Positions 51,897-63,999 of a DNA stretch of 64,000 bases are shown here, in pieces (the stretch's first letter is position 1; every line of letters begins with the position of its first letter). The notes beneath the pieces were generated by a model. It had not been told where the DNA came from. It saw nothing but the letters and a program-made list of their open reading frames with translations, and ran no database searches. Position numbers and translations under genes: made by a program. This DNA comes from Alistipes sp. (lineage in GTDB: Bacteria; Bacteroidota; Bacteroidia; Bacteroidales; Rikenellaceae): assembly GCA_017555905.1 (NCBI GenBank), contig JAFZFP010000027.1, positions 57,243-121,242 of the forward strand. The letters are read 5' to 3'.

Positions 51897-54881
51897 ATGA
51901 AAGCACTACGTTATTTTATGCTTGCCTTGATGGCGACGCTCTTCGTTGCAGGTTGTGGTGATGATCCACTCCGTACCCCTGCGACACCTCCAAGCACTGG
52001 AACCGAGACTCCAGGTGGTGGCAGTCAGAATGGTGGTGGCTTTGTCCTTGATGAGACCAAGGATTATCCATTCATCTCTACCTACCCTTCGTTTGTCTCT
52101 CCTGAGACTACCGAGACAGTAGTTGTTATTCTCAATGCTAAGGGTACTGCAATTGAGGGTTTTACAGGTGATTTGTATGCTCACACAGGTGTTATTACTA
52201 ACCTCAGCGGCGGTAATTCGGATTGGAAATATGTTAAGGCTGAGTGGACGGAGAATACCTCTGCTTGTAAGTTGGAGAAGCACGGCAATGACCTTTGGAC
52301 ACTCTATATCACAGGTGGTCCTCGTGCTTTCTATGGCGTTCCAGAGGGTGAGACAATCAAGAAACTCGCCTTTGTATTCCGCTCTGCTGATGGCACTAAG
52401 GAACTCAAGGACAACGGTAACGATATCTTTATCAATACCGTAGAGGAGGGTCTCTCTGTTATGATTGAGTCACCTAAGCACGGCTCAGTTCTCACTATCG
52501 GTCAGGAGTACACCGTTGTTGTTAAGCAGCAGGCAGCTACCTCTGTAACTCTCTATCGCAACGATGCTGAGGTGGCTACAACCGACCAGGAGAGCATCGA
52601 GTATGTGTTTACTCCTACAGTATGTGAGGATATCACCTTCAAGGCTGTTGCTACCAATGGCACTGAGACCGTTGAGCAGAGCATCAGCGTTGCTGTGTTG
52701 GGTACTACTCAGGATGAGCCACGCCCTGCAGGTGTAGGCAATGGTGTTACAGTAAATGGTGACGAGGCGACCTTCGTGTTGTTTGCTCCAGGCAAGGAGT
52801 CGGTTATCTTGTTGGGTGACTTCAACGACTATGCACCAACCAACGAGCATATGATGAAGCGTGACGGCGACTACTTCTGGATTACCGTTTCAGGTCTTCA
52901 GCCAGATGTAGAGTATGGCTACCAGTTCTTTGTCGATGGCTCTATAAAGGTGGGTGATCCATACGCTACCAAGATTCTTGACCCTTGGAACGATAAGTGG
53001 ATTGAGGCTTCGGTATATCCTAACTTGAAGCAGTACCCATCGGAGTACACAACAGATATCGTCTCTGTCTTCGAGCTCAACCCTGATGAGTATCAGTGGA
53101 CCGCTACCAACTACCAGCGTCCTGCCGAGAACTCGTTGGCAGTCTATGAGTTGCTTATTCGTGACTTCACCACCGAGGGCTCTATCGATGCTGTAACTGC
53201 GAAACTCGACTATATCGAGACTTTGGGTGTTAATGCTATCGAACTTATGCCTATCCAGGAGTTCGACGGTAACGACTCTTGGGGTTATAACCCTTGCTTC
53301 TACTTCGCTGCCGATAAGGCATACGGTACCGAGGAGGCATACAAGAGATTTATCGACGAGTGCCATAAGCGCGGTATCGCTGTAATCCTCGACGTAGTAT
53401 TCAACCACGCTACAGGTCAGTTCCCATACGCTAAGATGTGGTGGGACTCTTCGAAGAATTGCACCGCTGCAGATAACCCATTCTTCAACGTCTCTGCACC
53501 TCACAACTTCAGCGTTTACCACGACTTCAAACACTTGTACGAGCCTACACGTCAGTACTTTAAGGAGGTGCTTCAGTTCTGGTTGCGAGAGTACAATGTC
53601 GATGGTTTCCGCTTCGACCTCACTAAGGGTCTTGTTCAGAACCCTGGCAACTACGATGCTGGTGGCTACTCTGCTGAGCGTATCGAGATTTTGAGCGACT
53701 ACGCTAACGCTATCCGCGAGGTTGATCAGGATGCTTACGTTATATTTGAGCATTTCTGCGACCAGGGTGAAGAGACCGAGTTGTACAATAGCGTAGGTGG
53801 TCTCTGCTGGAACAATAACGCTTTGGGTGGTTATGCCGAGTCTGTTATGGGCTGGTACGATAATGGCTCTACCGATGGTGCTTATTGGAGTGTTATGGGT
53901 GACCTTCAGAATAATAACTGGAGTCAGGATATCGCTCTTAACGTCGTTAGCGGAACTATGTATGTAGCTCAGGATGTTATCTTTGCAGATGCCAATAAGG
54001 AGGGTTGTTGCTTCAAGATTCGTAAGAATCGCGATTGGAACACCTCTTACGGCGTAACAGACAAGAATAAGAAGCATAGTTTGGGTGCTGCAATCTCGCT
54101 CAATGGTAGCGCAAATGTTTTGATGGATGTTTCGGTTGGTGTTAAGTATGATATCTACTTCGACGCAGCCTCAATGACAGTGTATGTAATGCCTGATGGT
54201 CAGAAGCCAGCAGCCCTTGCAGCAATGCAGAGAATGATGTCTACACGTGCGGGTGAGAACAAGAGTAGTTTTGCCGACTTCAAGCGTGGCCGAATGAACA
54301 ATATCGAGACCCACGATGAGGAGCGTATCGGCTATAAGACAATCACTTGGGGTCAGGAGTACGTGAAGAACGATTGGGCTGTTGCCAGCAAGCGTATGCA
54401 GGCTGTCTACGCCTTCCACTTCCTCACTCCATATCCAAAGATGATGTGGCAGTTTGGTGAACTTGGCTACGACGTATCGATCAATGCTAACGATGCGGGT
54501 GTTGTAGGTACTGGTGATGAGTATCGTACCCACCGCAAGCCTGTTCGTTGGAACTACTTCGAGGATGTAAACCGTCGTGCTTTGTACGATGCTATGTCTA
54601 AGTTTGTCTCTTGGCGTACCGACCACGAGGACTACTACGGTCAGGACAATCTCCCAGTTCACACTTGGAATGTTGGTGACGTAAATATGTCGGGTAAGGT
54701 ACTTGTTATGGATAAGGTTATCGTTGTTGCTAACTTCACAAATGCGGAGGCAACTACCACAGTGTCAGTTCCTTCGGCTGGAGAGTGGACTAACCTTATG
54801 ACTGGTGGCTCGATGATGCTTGGCTCTACCCACGACTTTACGTTGGCAGGTAGCGACTACATCATCCTTGTACGCGAATAA
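51897..54881 (+). CDS. Surface GH13 alpha-amylase-type lipoprotein
   Basis: The 994-residue product is a lipoprotein (MLALMATLFVAGC, Cys near residue 20) with N-terminal beta domains (about 50-270). A CBM48-like early-set domain follows (about 280-360, FVLFAPGKESVILLGDFNDY), then the GH13 barrel. Conserved regions are DVVFNHATGQF, GFRFDLTKG (nucleophile Asp), VIFEHFCD (acid Glu) and IETHDEER (third Asp, with THD where most have NHD). A non-typical insert lies between the Glu and the last Asp. It probably cleaves alpha-glucans at the cell surface. No SusC/SusD pair is in the window. Confidence 0.88.
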   Translation: MKALRYFMLALMATLFVAGCGDDPLRTPATPPSTGTETPGGGSQNGGGFVLDETKDYPFISTYPSFVSPETTETVVVILNAKGTAIEGFTGDLYAHTGVITNLSGGNSDWKYVKAEWTENTSACKLEKHGNDLWTLYITGGPRAFYGVPEGETIKKLAFVFRSADGTKELKDNGNDIFINTVEEGLSVMIESPKHGSVLTIGQEYTVVVKQQAATSVTLYRNDAEVATTDQESIEYVFTPTVCEDITFKAVATNGTETVEQSISVAVLGTTQDEPRPAGVGNGVTVNGDEATFVLFAPGKESVILLGDFNDYAPTNEHMMKRDGDYFWITVSGLQPDVEYGYQFFVDGSIKVGDPYATKILDPWNDKWIEASVYPNLKQYPSEYTTDIVSVFELNPDEYQWTATNYQRPAENSLAVYELLIRDFTTEGSIDAVTAKLDYIETLGVNAIELMPIQEFDGNDSWGYNPCFYFAADKAYGTEEAYKRFIDECHKRGIAVILDVVFNHATGQFPYAKMWWDSSKNCTAADNPFFNVSAPHNFSVYHDFKHLYEPTRQYFKEVLQFWLREYNVDGFRFDLTKGLVQNPGNYDAGGYSAERIEILSDYANAIREVDQDAYVIFEHFCDQGEETELYNSVGGLCWNNNALGGYAESVMGWYDNGSTDGAYWSVMGDLQNNNWSQDIALNVVSGTMYVAQDVIFADANKEGCCFKIRKNRDWNTSYGVTDKNKKHSLGAAISLNGSANVLMDVSVGVKYDIYFDAASMTVYVMPDGQKPAALAAMQRMMSTRAGENKSSFADFKRGRMNNIETHDEERIGYKTITWGQEYVKNDWAVASKRMQAVYAFHFLTPYPKMMWQFGELGYDVSINANDAGVVGTGDEYRTHRKPVRWNYFEDVNRRALYDAMSKFVSWRTDHEDYYGQDNLPVHTWNVGDVNMSGKVLVMDKVIVVANFTNAEATTTVSVPSAGEWTNLMTGGSMMLGSTHDFTLAGSDYIILVRE

Positions 54882-55070
54882 TTCAAAGTAGTATAAGTCT
54901 TTAATGTTGAGGAGGGTTGTTTGATGGGCTTTGGTCTGTCGAACGACCCTCCTCTTTTTGTTGTTTACCTACTTGGCGAGTGCTGTTTTGGCGAATTGGG
55001 CCATATTGTATATTTATGCTCTATATGTCGGAATATTCGGGTAATATGCACGTTGTTAGAAAAAAAACAC

Positions 55071-55078
55071 TATCTTTG
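55071..55078 (+). promoter_or_regulatory. -7 element of the 910-residue lipoprotein gene
   Basis: TATCTTTG lies 62 bases before the ATG. A TTG at 55053 is 15 bases upstream, rather close. Confidence 0.5.
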
Positions 55079-55140
55079 CGCGGATATACTCTTAAATAGG
55101 TATTGACGAATACACACTAATAACCAAATATTTAACTTTT

Positions 55141-57873
55141 ATGAAAAACATTACAAAGAGACTATTTGCATTGGTTGCTGCTGTAGTGGCTATTGCAATT
55201 AGCGCTTGTACCCCTGACACCCCAACCAACGATGACCAGAAAGCGGTGGCTACCGTTGAGGTGAAGGTGGTAAATGTTACACCTAACGGTGCTGACATTG
55301 AGGTAACAACGCAGAACATCAAGGAGTTCGCTTATATGCAGCGTGAGGAAGCGTTGGATGTTACTGCAATTTTGCAGGCTGGTGAGAAGCGTACTATCGC
55401 TGAGCCAGCAACAACTACAACAACCCAGATTAAGATTCAGGGTCTTGAGAATTACACTAATTACAAGGTATTCTTTGCCTTCCGTAAGTCTGACAACTCA
55501 TTCTTTGAGGAGGTTAAGGTTGCCGAGTTCACCACTACAGGCTATGGTGACAAGGTACTTACCGTTACCGACCAGAAGTGGGATGGTTTCGCTGTACACG
55601 TACAGATCCCAGAGGAGGTTAAGGAGCGTGGTAATGCCCTTCGTTACGCAGTAACATCTTTGCCGATGTACAACTACAAACGCATAGTTTACCAGAACAT
55701 TGAGCCAGATATGCTTCTTTACAATGCTGGTCTGTATACTGCTGAGGATAAGGATATTATCTACGACGAGGAGCACAACTACGAGACGGATGAGAATGGT
55801 GAGATTATTGAGGGTGGTGCATCGTATAGCGACCCTATCGTTCCTGGTCAGCCAAACGTATTCCTCGTAGGTGAGTTTGCTTGGATGGACGATGAGGAGG
55901 ATCCTATGTATCCTTCCGGTTGGGAGCCAGGCTACTACGCTGCTTTGTTCGACTGGGCGAAGTGGTATGAAGAGAAAGATAATACAGATATTTACGACTG
56001 GACCAACAAGAGATACTGGACTGGTTACTTCGAGCGTTTGGATGTTATGTCTCTTGAGCCAGAGGTATTGGAGACTGGTGTTGAGATTAAGGTTACTGAT
56101 AAGACCCCTATCAACGCTTGCGTAACAATCACTCCAAAGGATGAGATTTTGAGCTACTGCGTAATCATCTGTACTGATAGTGAGCTTGAGCAGGATTACT
56201 TGCCTCTTATCAACAACGATGAGAAGCACCTCCGTTGGCTCACTGGCTCATACTTTGCTATGATGACTCTTGGTGCTCAGACTATGAGTGGTACTAATGA
56301 GATTTGGATTGGTGGCAATGGAGGTTGGTTCCTTGACACTAAGGGTATGGCAGGTATGACTCTCAATGTATTGGTTGCTGGTCTTGCTGACCGTGATGGT
56401 AAGATTCAGAGCTTCGACACTGTTAAGTTCACTTTGCCAGAGGTAACTCTTCCAAAGCCAGAGATCGAGGTTACTCCAGTTGATTCAGACGATCCTTTTG
56501 CTGTATCGTTCAACATCAAGAACCCTAACTGGAAGGAGAACCCTATCAGTGAGGCTAAGTTCGCTTGTAACTACGTTCGTGAGTACAACGCTATCCTTAA
56601 GGAGTACTCTTACTCATCACTTATCAAGAGTATGGGTTACCCATTCAATAAGGCAGATATCGAGCAGATCAACTCTGACGCTGGTTTCCTCTTCACAGTA
56701 TCAAGCCGCGATAACGAGACTACTCGTTTGGCTGTCTTGGCTTACAACTGGGAGGGTAGCAGCAACAACCCAGATGACGTTAATTCTAAGGCTGTTTGCG
56801 AGAACACTACTGCACACGCATACTTCCCAGCACGTGTAAACTCTTCATTGTTCACAGAGCTCCTTGGCGAGTGGGAGGCTACAGCACCTATGGTGAACTA
56901 CACTGCTGAGACTGATGCTGAGGGTAATGCTACTGGTGAGTATGTTGCTGAGGCTGTAGGTAACTACACTTCTGCAGTAACTATCGCTTCAGGCGTTGAG
57001 ATTCCTGCAACTTTGCCACAGGAGGTCTACGACTTGTATGGCTCTGCAGGTTACGACAAGGATGCAGTAGATGAGTTGTATGCTGAGTTCGTTGAGATCG
57101 CTACTTTGTACAACGCACGTACACGTGGTTTCAACCGTTTGCTCTGCCTTGGTTACAACTTCGCATCTCCTGACTACTTGCTCGATATGGTTGCTGAGCC
57201 ATACGATTTGTTCACCGCTAAGGATTACTCAGTAAGCCAGGTAAGTTATATGTTCTACGATTTCGGTCCAAAGTGGAACCTTGAGATCGACAAGGATGGC
57301 AATGTATGGTTGCCACTCGATATCGAGCGTGAGTTCCCATTGGAGGCATTTAACTTCGGTCTCGACTACACATTCTATATGTTGGCTGTAGGTCAGAAAT
57401 CTTACCTCGGTGGTGATGTTTACGACGACAAGGGCAAGCTCGTTATTGAGGCTCGTTTCCCAGTAGAGGTTTCTGAGGACAAGAACACTCTTACTATCAA
57501 GCCTATCGTTTACAAGAATGATAAGGGTGAGGTTATTGAGACCTACTATCCTTGCGTAGCACAGTTGCAGATGGGTATGGCTACTCCACTTAACCCACGT
57601 GTTGGTGGCGAGGTAGTTCTTACTCGTAAGGGCGTTTCTACTCAGTCTAAGGTGGCTAACAAGTCATTCGGTCAGACTACATCTAATGCCGTTGAGTCTA
57701 TGGGTGAGGCTCCAGTACCTATGAAGCGTTCATTCACTATGACTCCTATGAATCCTGATGCTCCTAAGGTTATCAACCGTTTCGTTGTTGAGAACCCTAT
57801 CGAGGCAGGTTCTGAGGCATTCCACAAGCGTGCGCGTGCATACGTTGAGAGCGTCTACGGTCCACTCAACTAA
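55141..57873 (+). CDS. Large surface lipoprotein with Ig-like repeats
   Basis: The 910-residue protein has a lipoprotein signal (AVVAIAISAC, Cys at about residue 22). Beta-sandwich units of the type seen in the 751-residue lipoprotein follow (NVTPNGADIEVTTQNI, then a similar unit with TPINACVTITP near residue 325). A long C-terminal part (about 570-910) contains a DxDGN-like loop (EIDKDGNVWLPL). No enzyme motif is recognised. Codon choice is of the highly expressed type, as in the 1246-residue lipoprotein. It follows the GH13 gene and could be a surface binding protein. Confidence 0.65.
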   Translation: MKNITKRLFALVAAVVAIAISACTPDTPTNDDQKAVATVEVKVVNVTPNGADIEVTTQNIKEFAYMQREEALDVTAILQAGEKRTIAEPATTTTTQIKIQGLENYTNYKVFFAFRKSDNSFFEEVKVAEFTTTGYGDKVLTVTDQKWDGFAVHVQIPEEVKERGNALRYAVTSLPMYNYKRIVYQNIEPDMLLYNAGLYTAEDKDIIYDEEHNYETDENGEIIEGGASYSDPIVPGQPNVFLVGEFAWMDDEEDPMYPSGWEPGYYAALFDWAKWYEEKDNTDIYDWTNKRYWTGYFERLDVMSLEPEVLETGVEIKVTDKTPINACVTITPKDEILSYCVIICTDSELEQDYLPLINNDEKHLRWLTGSYFAMMTLGAQTMSGTNEIWIGGNGGWFLDTKGMAGMTLNVLVAGLADRDGKIQSFDTVKFTLPEVTLPKPEIEVTPVDSDDPFAVSFNIKNPNWKENPISEAKFACNYVREYNAILKEYSYSSLIKSMGYPFNKADIEQINSDAGFLFTVSSRDNETTRLAVLAYNWEGSSNNPDDVNSKAVCENTTAHAYFPARVNSSLFTELLGEWEATAPMVNYTAETDAEGNATGEYVAEAVGNYTSAVTIASGVEIPATLPQEVYDLYGSAGYDKDAVDELYAEFVEIATLYNARTRGFNRLLCLGYNFASPDYLLDMVAEPYDLFTAKDYSVSQVSYMFYDFGPKWNLEIDKDGNVWLPLDIEREFPLEAFNFGLDYTFYMLAVGQKSYLGGDVYDDKGKLVIEARFPVEVSEDKNTLTIKPIVYKNDKGEVIETYYPCVAQLQMGMATPLNPRVGGEVVLTRKGVSTQSKVANKSFGQTTSNAVESMGEAPVPMKRSFTMTPMNPDAPKVINRFVVENPIEAGSEAFHKRARAYVESVYGPLN

Positions 57874-57892
57874 CGTAGACTAACATACATTT

Positions 57893-57932
57893 GCGGTGCG
57901 CCTACCTTCGAAGTAGGCGCATCGCTTTTTTT
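57893..57932 (+). terminator. Terminator of the 910-residue lipoprotein gene
   Basis: A 13-bp stem with one G-T pair (57893-57905 with 57913-57925) is followed by TTTTTTT. Confidence 0.9.
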
Positions 57933-57948
57933 ATTGGTAAATATTCGC

Positions 57949-57956
57949 TATATTTG
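57949..57956 (+). promoter_or_regulatory. -7 element of the nitroreductase-GH2 unit
   Basis: TATATTTG lies 22 bases before the ATG of the nitroreductase gene. Confidence 0.5.
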
Positions 57957-57978
57957 TATGACTAAACTCTATTGACCT

Positions 57979-58608
57979 ATGGCAGATAACTACCTCGAGA
58001 AAAAGATGGAGGACTACCGAGCCTCACAACCTACCAAGCGTCGCACGGCGACCCTGCGTAGACTCCTGCTCCATAATCGCAGTTACCGTGGCTACGATAA
58101 CTCCTTCGTGGTGCGCGAAGACCAGTTGCGACGTATTATCGAGGTCGCTACGCTATGCCCTTCGGCACGTAATCAGCAGGTGTTGCGCTTTAGGCCTGTG
58201 CTTAGCGATGAGTGCCATAAGGTGCTTAGCCATATACGTCTCGGAGGTGCTTTGCCCGAACTGCATCTGCCATTTCCGGGCAGCGAGCCTAATGCCTTTG
58301 TGGTGATATGCTCTACGGTCGAGGAGTCGAAATATGTCGATATGGACCTCGGCATCGTTGCGCAGTCGATGCTATTGCAGGCCACGGAGATTGGCTTAGG
58401 CGGTATCTGTATCGGTGCCTTCGACCACGAGCCTATCAAGGAGGCGTTGAATCTCCCCTACGAGCCGTTGTTGGTGTTGGCCATTGGTCGCCCAAAGGAG
58501 AGCATAGAGTTGGTGGAGTGTCACGAGGGCGACTCGCTGACCTACTATCGCACCAATAATATTCACTACGTACCAAAACTCTCGCTCGATGATCTAATAC
58601 TTAAATAG
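57979..58608 (+). CDS. Nitroreductase-family flavoprotein
   Basis: The 209-residue protein has the FMN-binding pattern of nitroreductases: RRSYRGYD-like start (HNRSYRGYDN), then CPSARNQQVLRF, which holds the FMN-phosphate loop, and the GLGGICIGAFDHEPIKEAL and LLVLAIGRPKE motifs. It probably reduces quinones or nitro compounds with NAD(P)H. The following GH2 gene starts 3 bases after its stop, so they share a transcript. Confidence 0.87.
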   Translation: MADNYLEKKMEDYRASQPTKRRTATLRRLLLHNRSYRGYDNSFVVREDQLRRIIEVATLCPSARNQQVLRFRPVLSDECHKVLSHIRLGGALPELHLPFPGSEPNAFVVICSTVEESKYVDMDLGIVAQSMLLQATEIGLGGICIGAFDHEPIKEALNLPYEPLLVLAIGRPKESIELVECHEGDSLTYYRTNNIHYVPKLSLDDLILK

Positions 58609-61704
<3,096 letters not shown>

Positions 61705-61737
61705 CGGGTAGCGTTTAGATGGTTGTAAATTATTGAG

Positions 61738-61745
61738 TAGCTTTG
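61738..61745 (+). promoter_or_regulatory. -7 element of the DUF4595-like gene
   Basis: TAGCTTTG lies 28 bases before the ATG at 61774. Confidence 0.4.
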
Positions 61746-61773
61746 AGTTAGAAAACATTTAAAATATTATACT

Positions 61774-62640
61774 ATGAAGAGTTTGAAAGGTTTATTTATG
61801 GTTGTGTCACTCGTGCTGTCGAGTGTAATGTTCTCTTGTACTACAACGAATGGTGTTGAGGATGGTGGTACAAACCCTCCTGCTGAGGAGCCAGAGAGCA
61901 ATCTAGTGTCAAAACTTACTATTAAGGATATTGACAATAACTATGATGTAATCCTCCAATTCAAGTATGAGGGTGACAAAATCGTAGAGGTCTACTACGC
62001 GGAGAACGATTTGGTGAACCCTGAAGACTCGGATTGGGAGAGGATTGGTGTTGAGTACACGGCAAAGGATAAGATTACGATTAAGTTGCTCGACTCAAGT
62101 GATGATGAGTCAGGTGAGGAGTTTCAACTATTTCTTGATAGCAATGGACTCGTTAAGGATGATGTTATGGGCGACGAGTATAAGTATAGTAATGGCTATC
62201 TGTCTCAGTATATATTTGAGGATGGCCAGACTTATGTCTATAACTACGAGTGGAAAGGTGGTAATATGACCAAAGTTAGTTGCGCGGCATCAGATGAGAC
62301 AACAGAGTGTAGTTTGTCATACAATGCCCAGAGCCAGAGTATGGTCAATATGAATCTAAATAACTTGGTGTGCTTCTACTGCGACTTAGATGTGATGCTT
62401 CCCACGCCACTTTGTGAGGCGTTAGGCCTGACAGGTATAAAATCTAATAACCTTGTAGCATCACTTGAGTCTACCATTGCCGAGAATGGTGGTAATCCTC
62501 GTAAATCTTCGGAGGTGGAGTTTGAGTGGAAGTACGATCAGAAGGGCCGCCCATCAAGTTGCGATGTTAATGAGTCGTGGTACTCCAGCGAGGGTGAGCG
62601 ATTTGTCTATCGTTATGATGTAGAGGTTGTGTATAAATAG
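61774..62640 (+). CDS. Lipoprotein with DUF4595-like repeats
   Basis: The 288-residue product has a lipoprotein signal (LVLSSVMFSC, Cys at about residue 22). Its body shows YD-like strand repeats (YKYSNGYLSQYIFEDG, VYNYEWKGGNMTKVSC), the pattern of Bacteroidota DUF4595-type lipoproteins. Its function is unknown. It follows the GH2 gene by 69 bases with a -7 element in the gap, so it may be a separate unit. Confidence 0.65.
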   Translation: MKSLKGLFMVVSLVLSSVMFSCTTTNGVEDGGTNPPAEEPESNLVSKLTIKDIDNNYDVILQFKYEGDKIVEVYYAENDLVNPEDSDWERIGVEYTAKDKITIKLLDSSDDESGEEFQLFLDSNGLVKDDVMGDEYKYSNGYLSQYIFEDGQTYVYNYEWKGGNMTKVSCAASDETTECSLSYNAQSQSMVNMNLNNLVCFYCDLDVMLPTPLCEALGLTGIKSNNLVASLESTIAENGGNPRKSSEVEFEWKYDQKGRPSSCDVNESWYSSEGERFVYRYDVEVVYK

Positions 62641-62669
62641 GACTATTGGTAACAAACTCTAAAAAGATA

Positions 62670-62695
62670 GGGCGTGTTCGATAGAGAACACGCCC
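62670..62695. terminator. Bidirectional terminator
   Basis: A perfect 10-bp stem (62670-62679 with 62686-62695) with a 6-base loop lies between convergent genes and is flanked by T-rich sequence on both outward sides. Confidence 0.8.
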
Positions 62696-62717
62696 TTCTT
62701 CTTTGATCGGGAGTCGA

Positions 62718-63272
62718 TTAGTTGCAACCGCCACAGTCGCAACCGTCACCACACTCGTGGTCGCCACAACTGCCACCGCAGTCGCCACAACCGCAACCAC
62801 CACCCATAATCTTTGAAAGATCCTCTGGAGTAGTGTCGCGTACCTCAACAACGGTAACGTCGAAGTTCAAGGTCTTACCAGCCATAGGAGAGTTGAAGTC
62901 CATAACTACGACCTCCTCCTTAACCTCCTTAACAACGCCCATCATAGGACGACCGTCAGAGGTAGACATAGGAATCTGGCTGCCTACGAAGAGGATGTCC
63001 TCAGCGATCTTGCCGTCGATCATAAATACAGTCTTAGGCAACTCTACGATAGCCTCCTGCATAATCTCGCCGTAGCCATCCTTTGGCTCGAGGGTGAATG
63101 ATACTGACTCACCTGGCTCCTTGCCCATAACTGCCTCCTCGAACTTTGGAAGCAACATACCCATACCGCAGATGTACTGCAATGGCTGTCCTGGCTGTGA
63201 CTGGTCTGCAATCTGACCATCTACTGTAAGTGTATAATCTACATATACGGTCTTACCCTGCTCTACTTTCAT
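62718..63272 (-). CDS. slyD: SlyD-like FKBP peptidyl-prolyl isomerase
   Basis: The 184-residue protein has an FKBP domain split by an insert-in-flap domain, as in SlyD: VYVDYTLTVDGQIADQSQ, then PLQYICGMGMLLPKFEEAVMG, and the flap region up to residue 145. A Cys/His/Asp/Gly-rich tail of about 28 residues follows, with nine Cys and one His, which resembles the nickel-binding tail of SlyD but in a different order. It may help folding and metal delivery to metalloenzymes. A TTTG-N20-TATCTTTG promoter precedes it on the minus strand. Confidence 0.88.
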   Translation of the reverse strand: MKVEQGKTVYVDYTLTVDGQIADQSQPGQPLQYICGMGMLLPKFEEAVMGKEPGESVSFTLEPKDGYGEIMQEAIVELPKTVFMIDGKIAEDILFVGSQIPMSTSDGRPMMGVVKEVKEEVVVMDFNSPMAGKTLNFDVTVVEVRDTTPEDLSKIMGGGCGCGDCGGSCGDHECGDGCDCGGCN

Positions 63273-63318
63273 ATCTCAGTTTTTTTAAGTTAATAACCCT
63301 TTTTTCTAAAAAGTGTTG

Positions 63319-63350
63319 CAAAGATAACTACTTGAGTTGTAGTTGCCAAA
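63319..63350 (-). promoter_or_regulatory. Promoter of the SlyD-like gene
   Basis: On the minus strand TTTG (63350-63347) and TATCTTTG (63326-63319) are 20 bases apart. The rest of 63351-63600 shows only AT-rich sequence; open frames there look accidental. Confidence 0.6.
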
Positions 63351-63610
63351 TTTCAGTGACACAAAATTTATAATTGTTTCCGATGAGACTATACGCAAAG
63401 CCTATATTATATATATAGGTATAGTGCTGAAAACTGGGGTGATACGAAAAAAAATGGGGTTATCACAAAAAAAAATGGCAATAGTGTTTCGTGTTTCACA
63501 AAATAGTTATATATTTGCACTCGATTTTCCGCTAAAGCGTAGCGACGTATGGCGGTTAGTTCTTTGAAAGGGCTTGTTTGAATATTTTTTTGAAAAAAGT
63601 TTGCAAAAAA

Positions 63611-63641
63611 TTTGCAAATATGAAAAATGTTCGTACCTTTG
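63611..63641 (+). promoter_or_regulatory. Promoter of the tRNA cluster
   Basis: TTTG at 63611 and TACCTTTG at 63634 are 19 bases apart, with the tRNA-Thr starting 19 bases later. Confidence 0.7.
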
Positions 63642-63660
63642 CAACCCGAAATGGTCATAT

Positions 63661-63734
63661 GCCGATGTAGCTCAGTTGGCCAGAGCAGCTGATTTGTAAT
63701 CAGCTGGTCGGGGGTTCGAATCCCTCCATCGGCT
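63661..63734 (+). tRNA. tRNA-Thr(UGU)
   Basis: The acceptor stem GCCGATG pairs with CATCGGC, and the T-loop TTCGAAT is present. The anticodon stem (63688-63692 with 63700-63704) encloses a 7-base loop with TGT at 63695-63697. CCA is not encoded. Confidence 0.95.
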
Positions 63735-63770
63735 CAGAACTTGAAACGTGTTTCGAAGTTCAGACATATT

Positions 63771-63853
63771 GGGAAGATACCAGAGTGGCCAAATGGGGCA
63801 GACTGTAAATCTGCTGGTTTTTACCTTCGGTGGTTCGAATCCATCTCTTCCCA
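63771..63853 (+). tRNA. tRNA-Tyr(GUA)
   Basis: The acceptor stem GGGAAGA pairs with TCTTCCC. The anticodon GTA is at 63805-63807 and a long variable arm follows, as usual for tRNA-Tyr. It lies 36 bases behind tRNA-Thr. Confidence 0.95.
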
Positions 63854-63926
63854 CGATGATAACCGGTCGGAGTTGTAGGTGCTTGCAAGTTGCGGGCGAT
63901 AGACAAGCTCTGAACGGTGTATTTTT

Positions 63927-63999
63927 GCGGAAGTAGCTCAGTTGATAGAGCAATAGCCTTCCAAGCTATGGGTCGCGAGTTTGAGCCTCGTCTTCCGCT
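63927..63999 (+). tRNA. tRNA-Gly(UCC)
   Basis: The acceptor stem GCGGAAG pairs with CTTCCGC. The anticodon loop has TCC at 63960-63962. In many Bacteroidota this Thr-Tyr-Gly cluster leads to tRNA-Thr and tuf, which would lie beyond the window end. Confidence 0.95.

Noticed and set aside
52890-54077. 395-residue minus-strand frame within the GH13 gene
   Set aside because: It is an antisense shadow caused by codon bias; the sense frame has all catalytic motifs.
63343-63658. Two overlapping open frames between slyD and the tRNA cluster
   Set aside because: They lie on opposite strands of an AT-rich promoter region with no conserved pattern.
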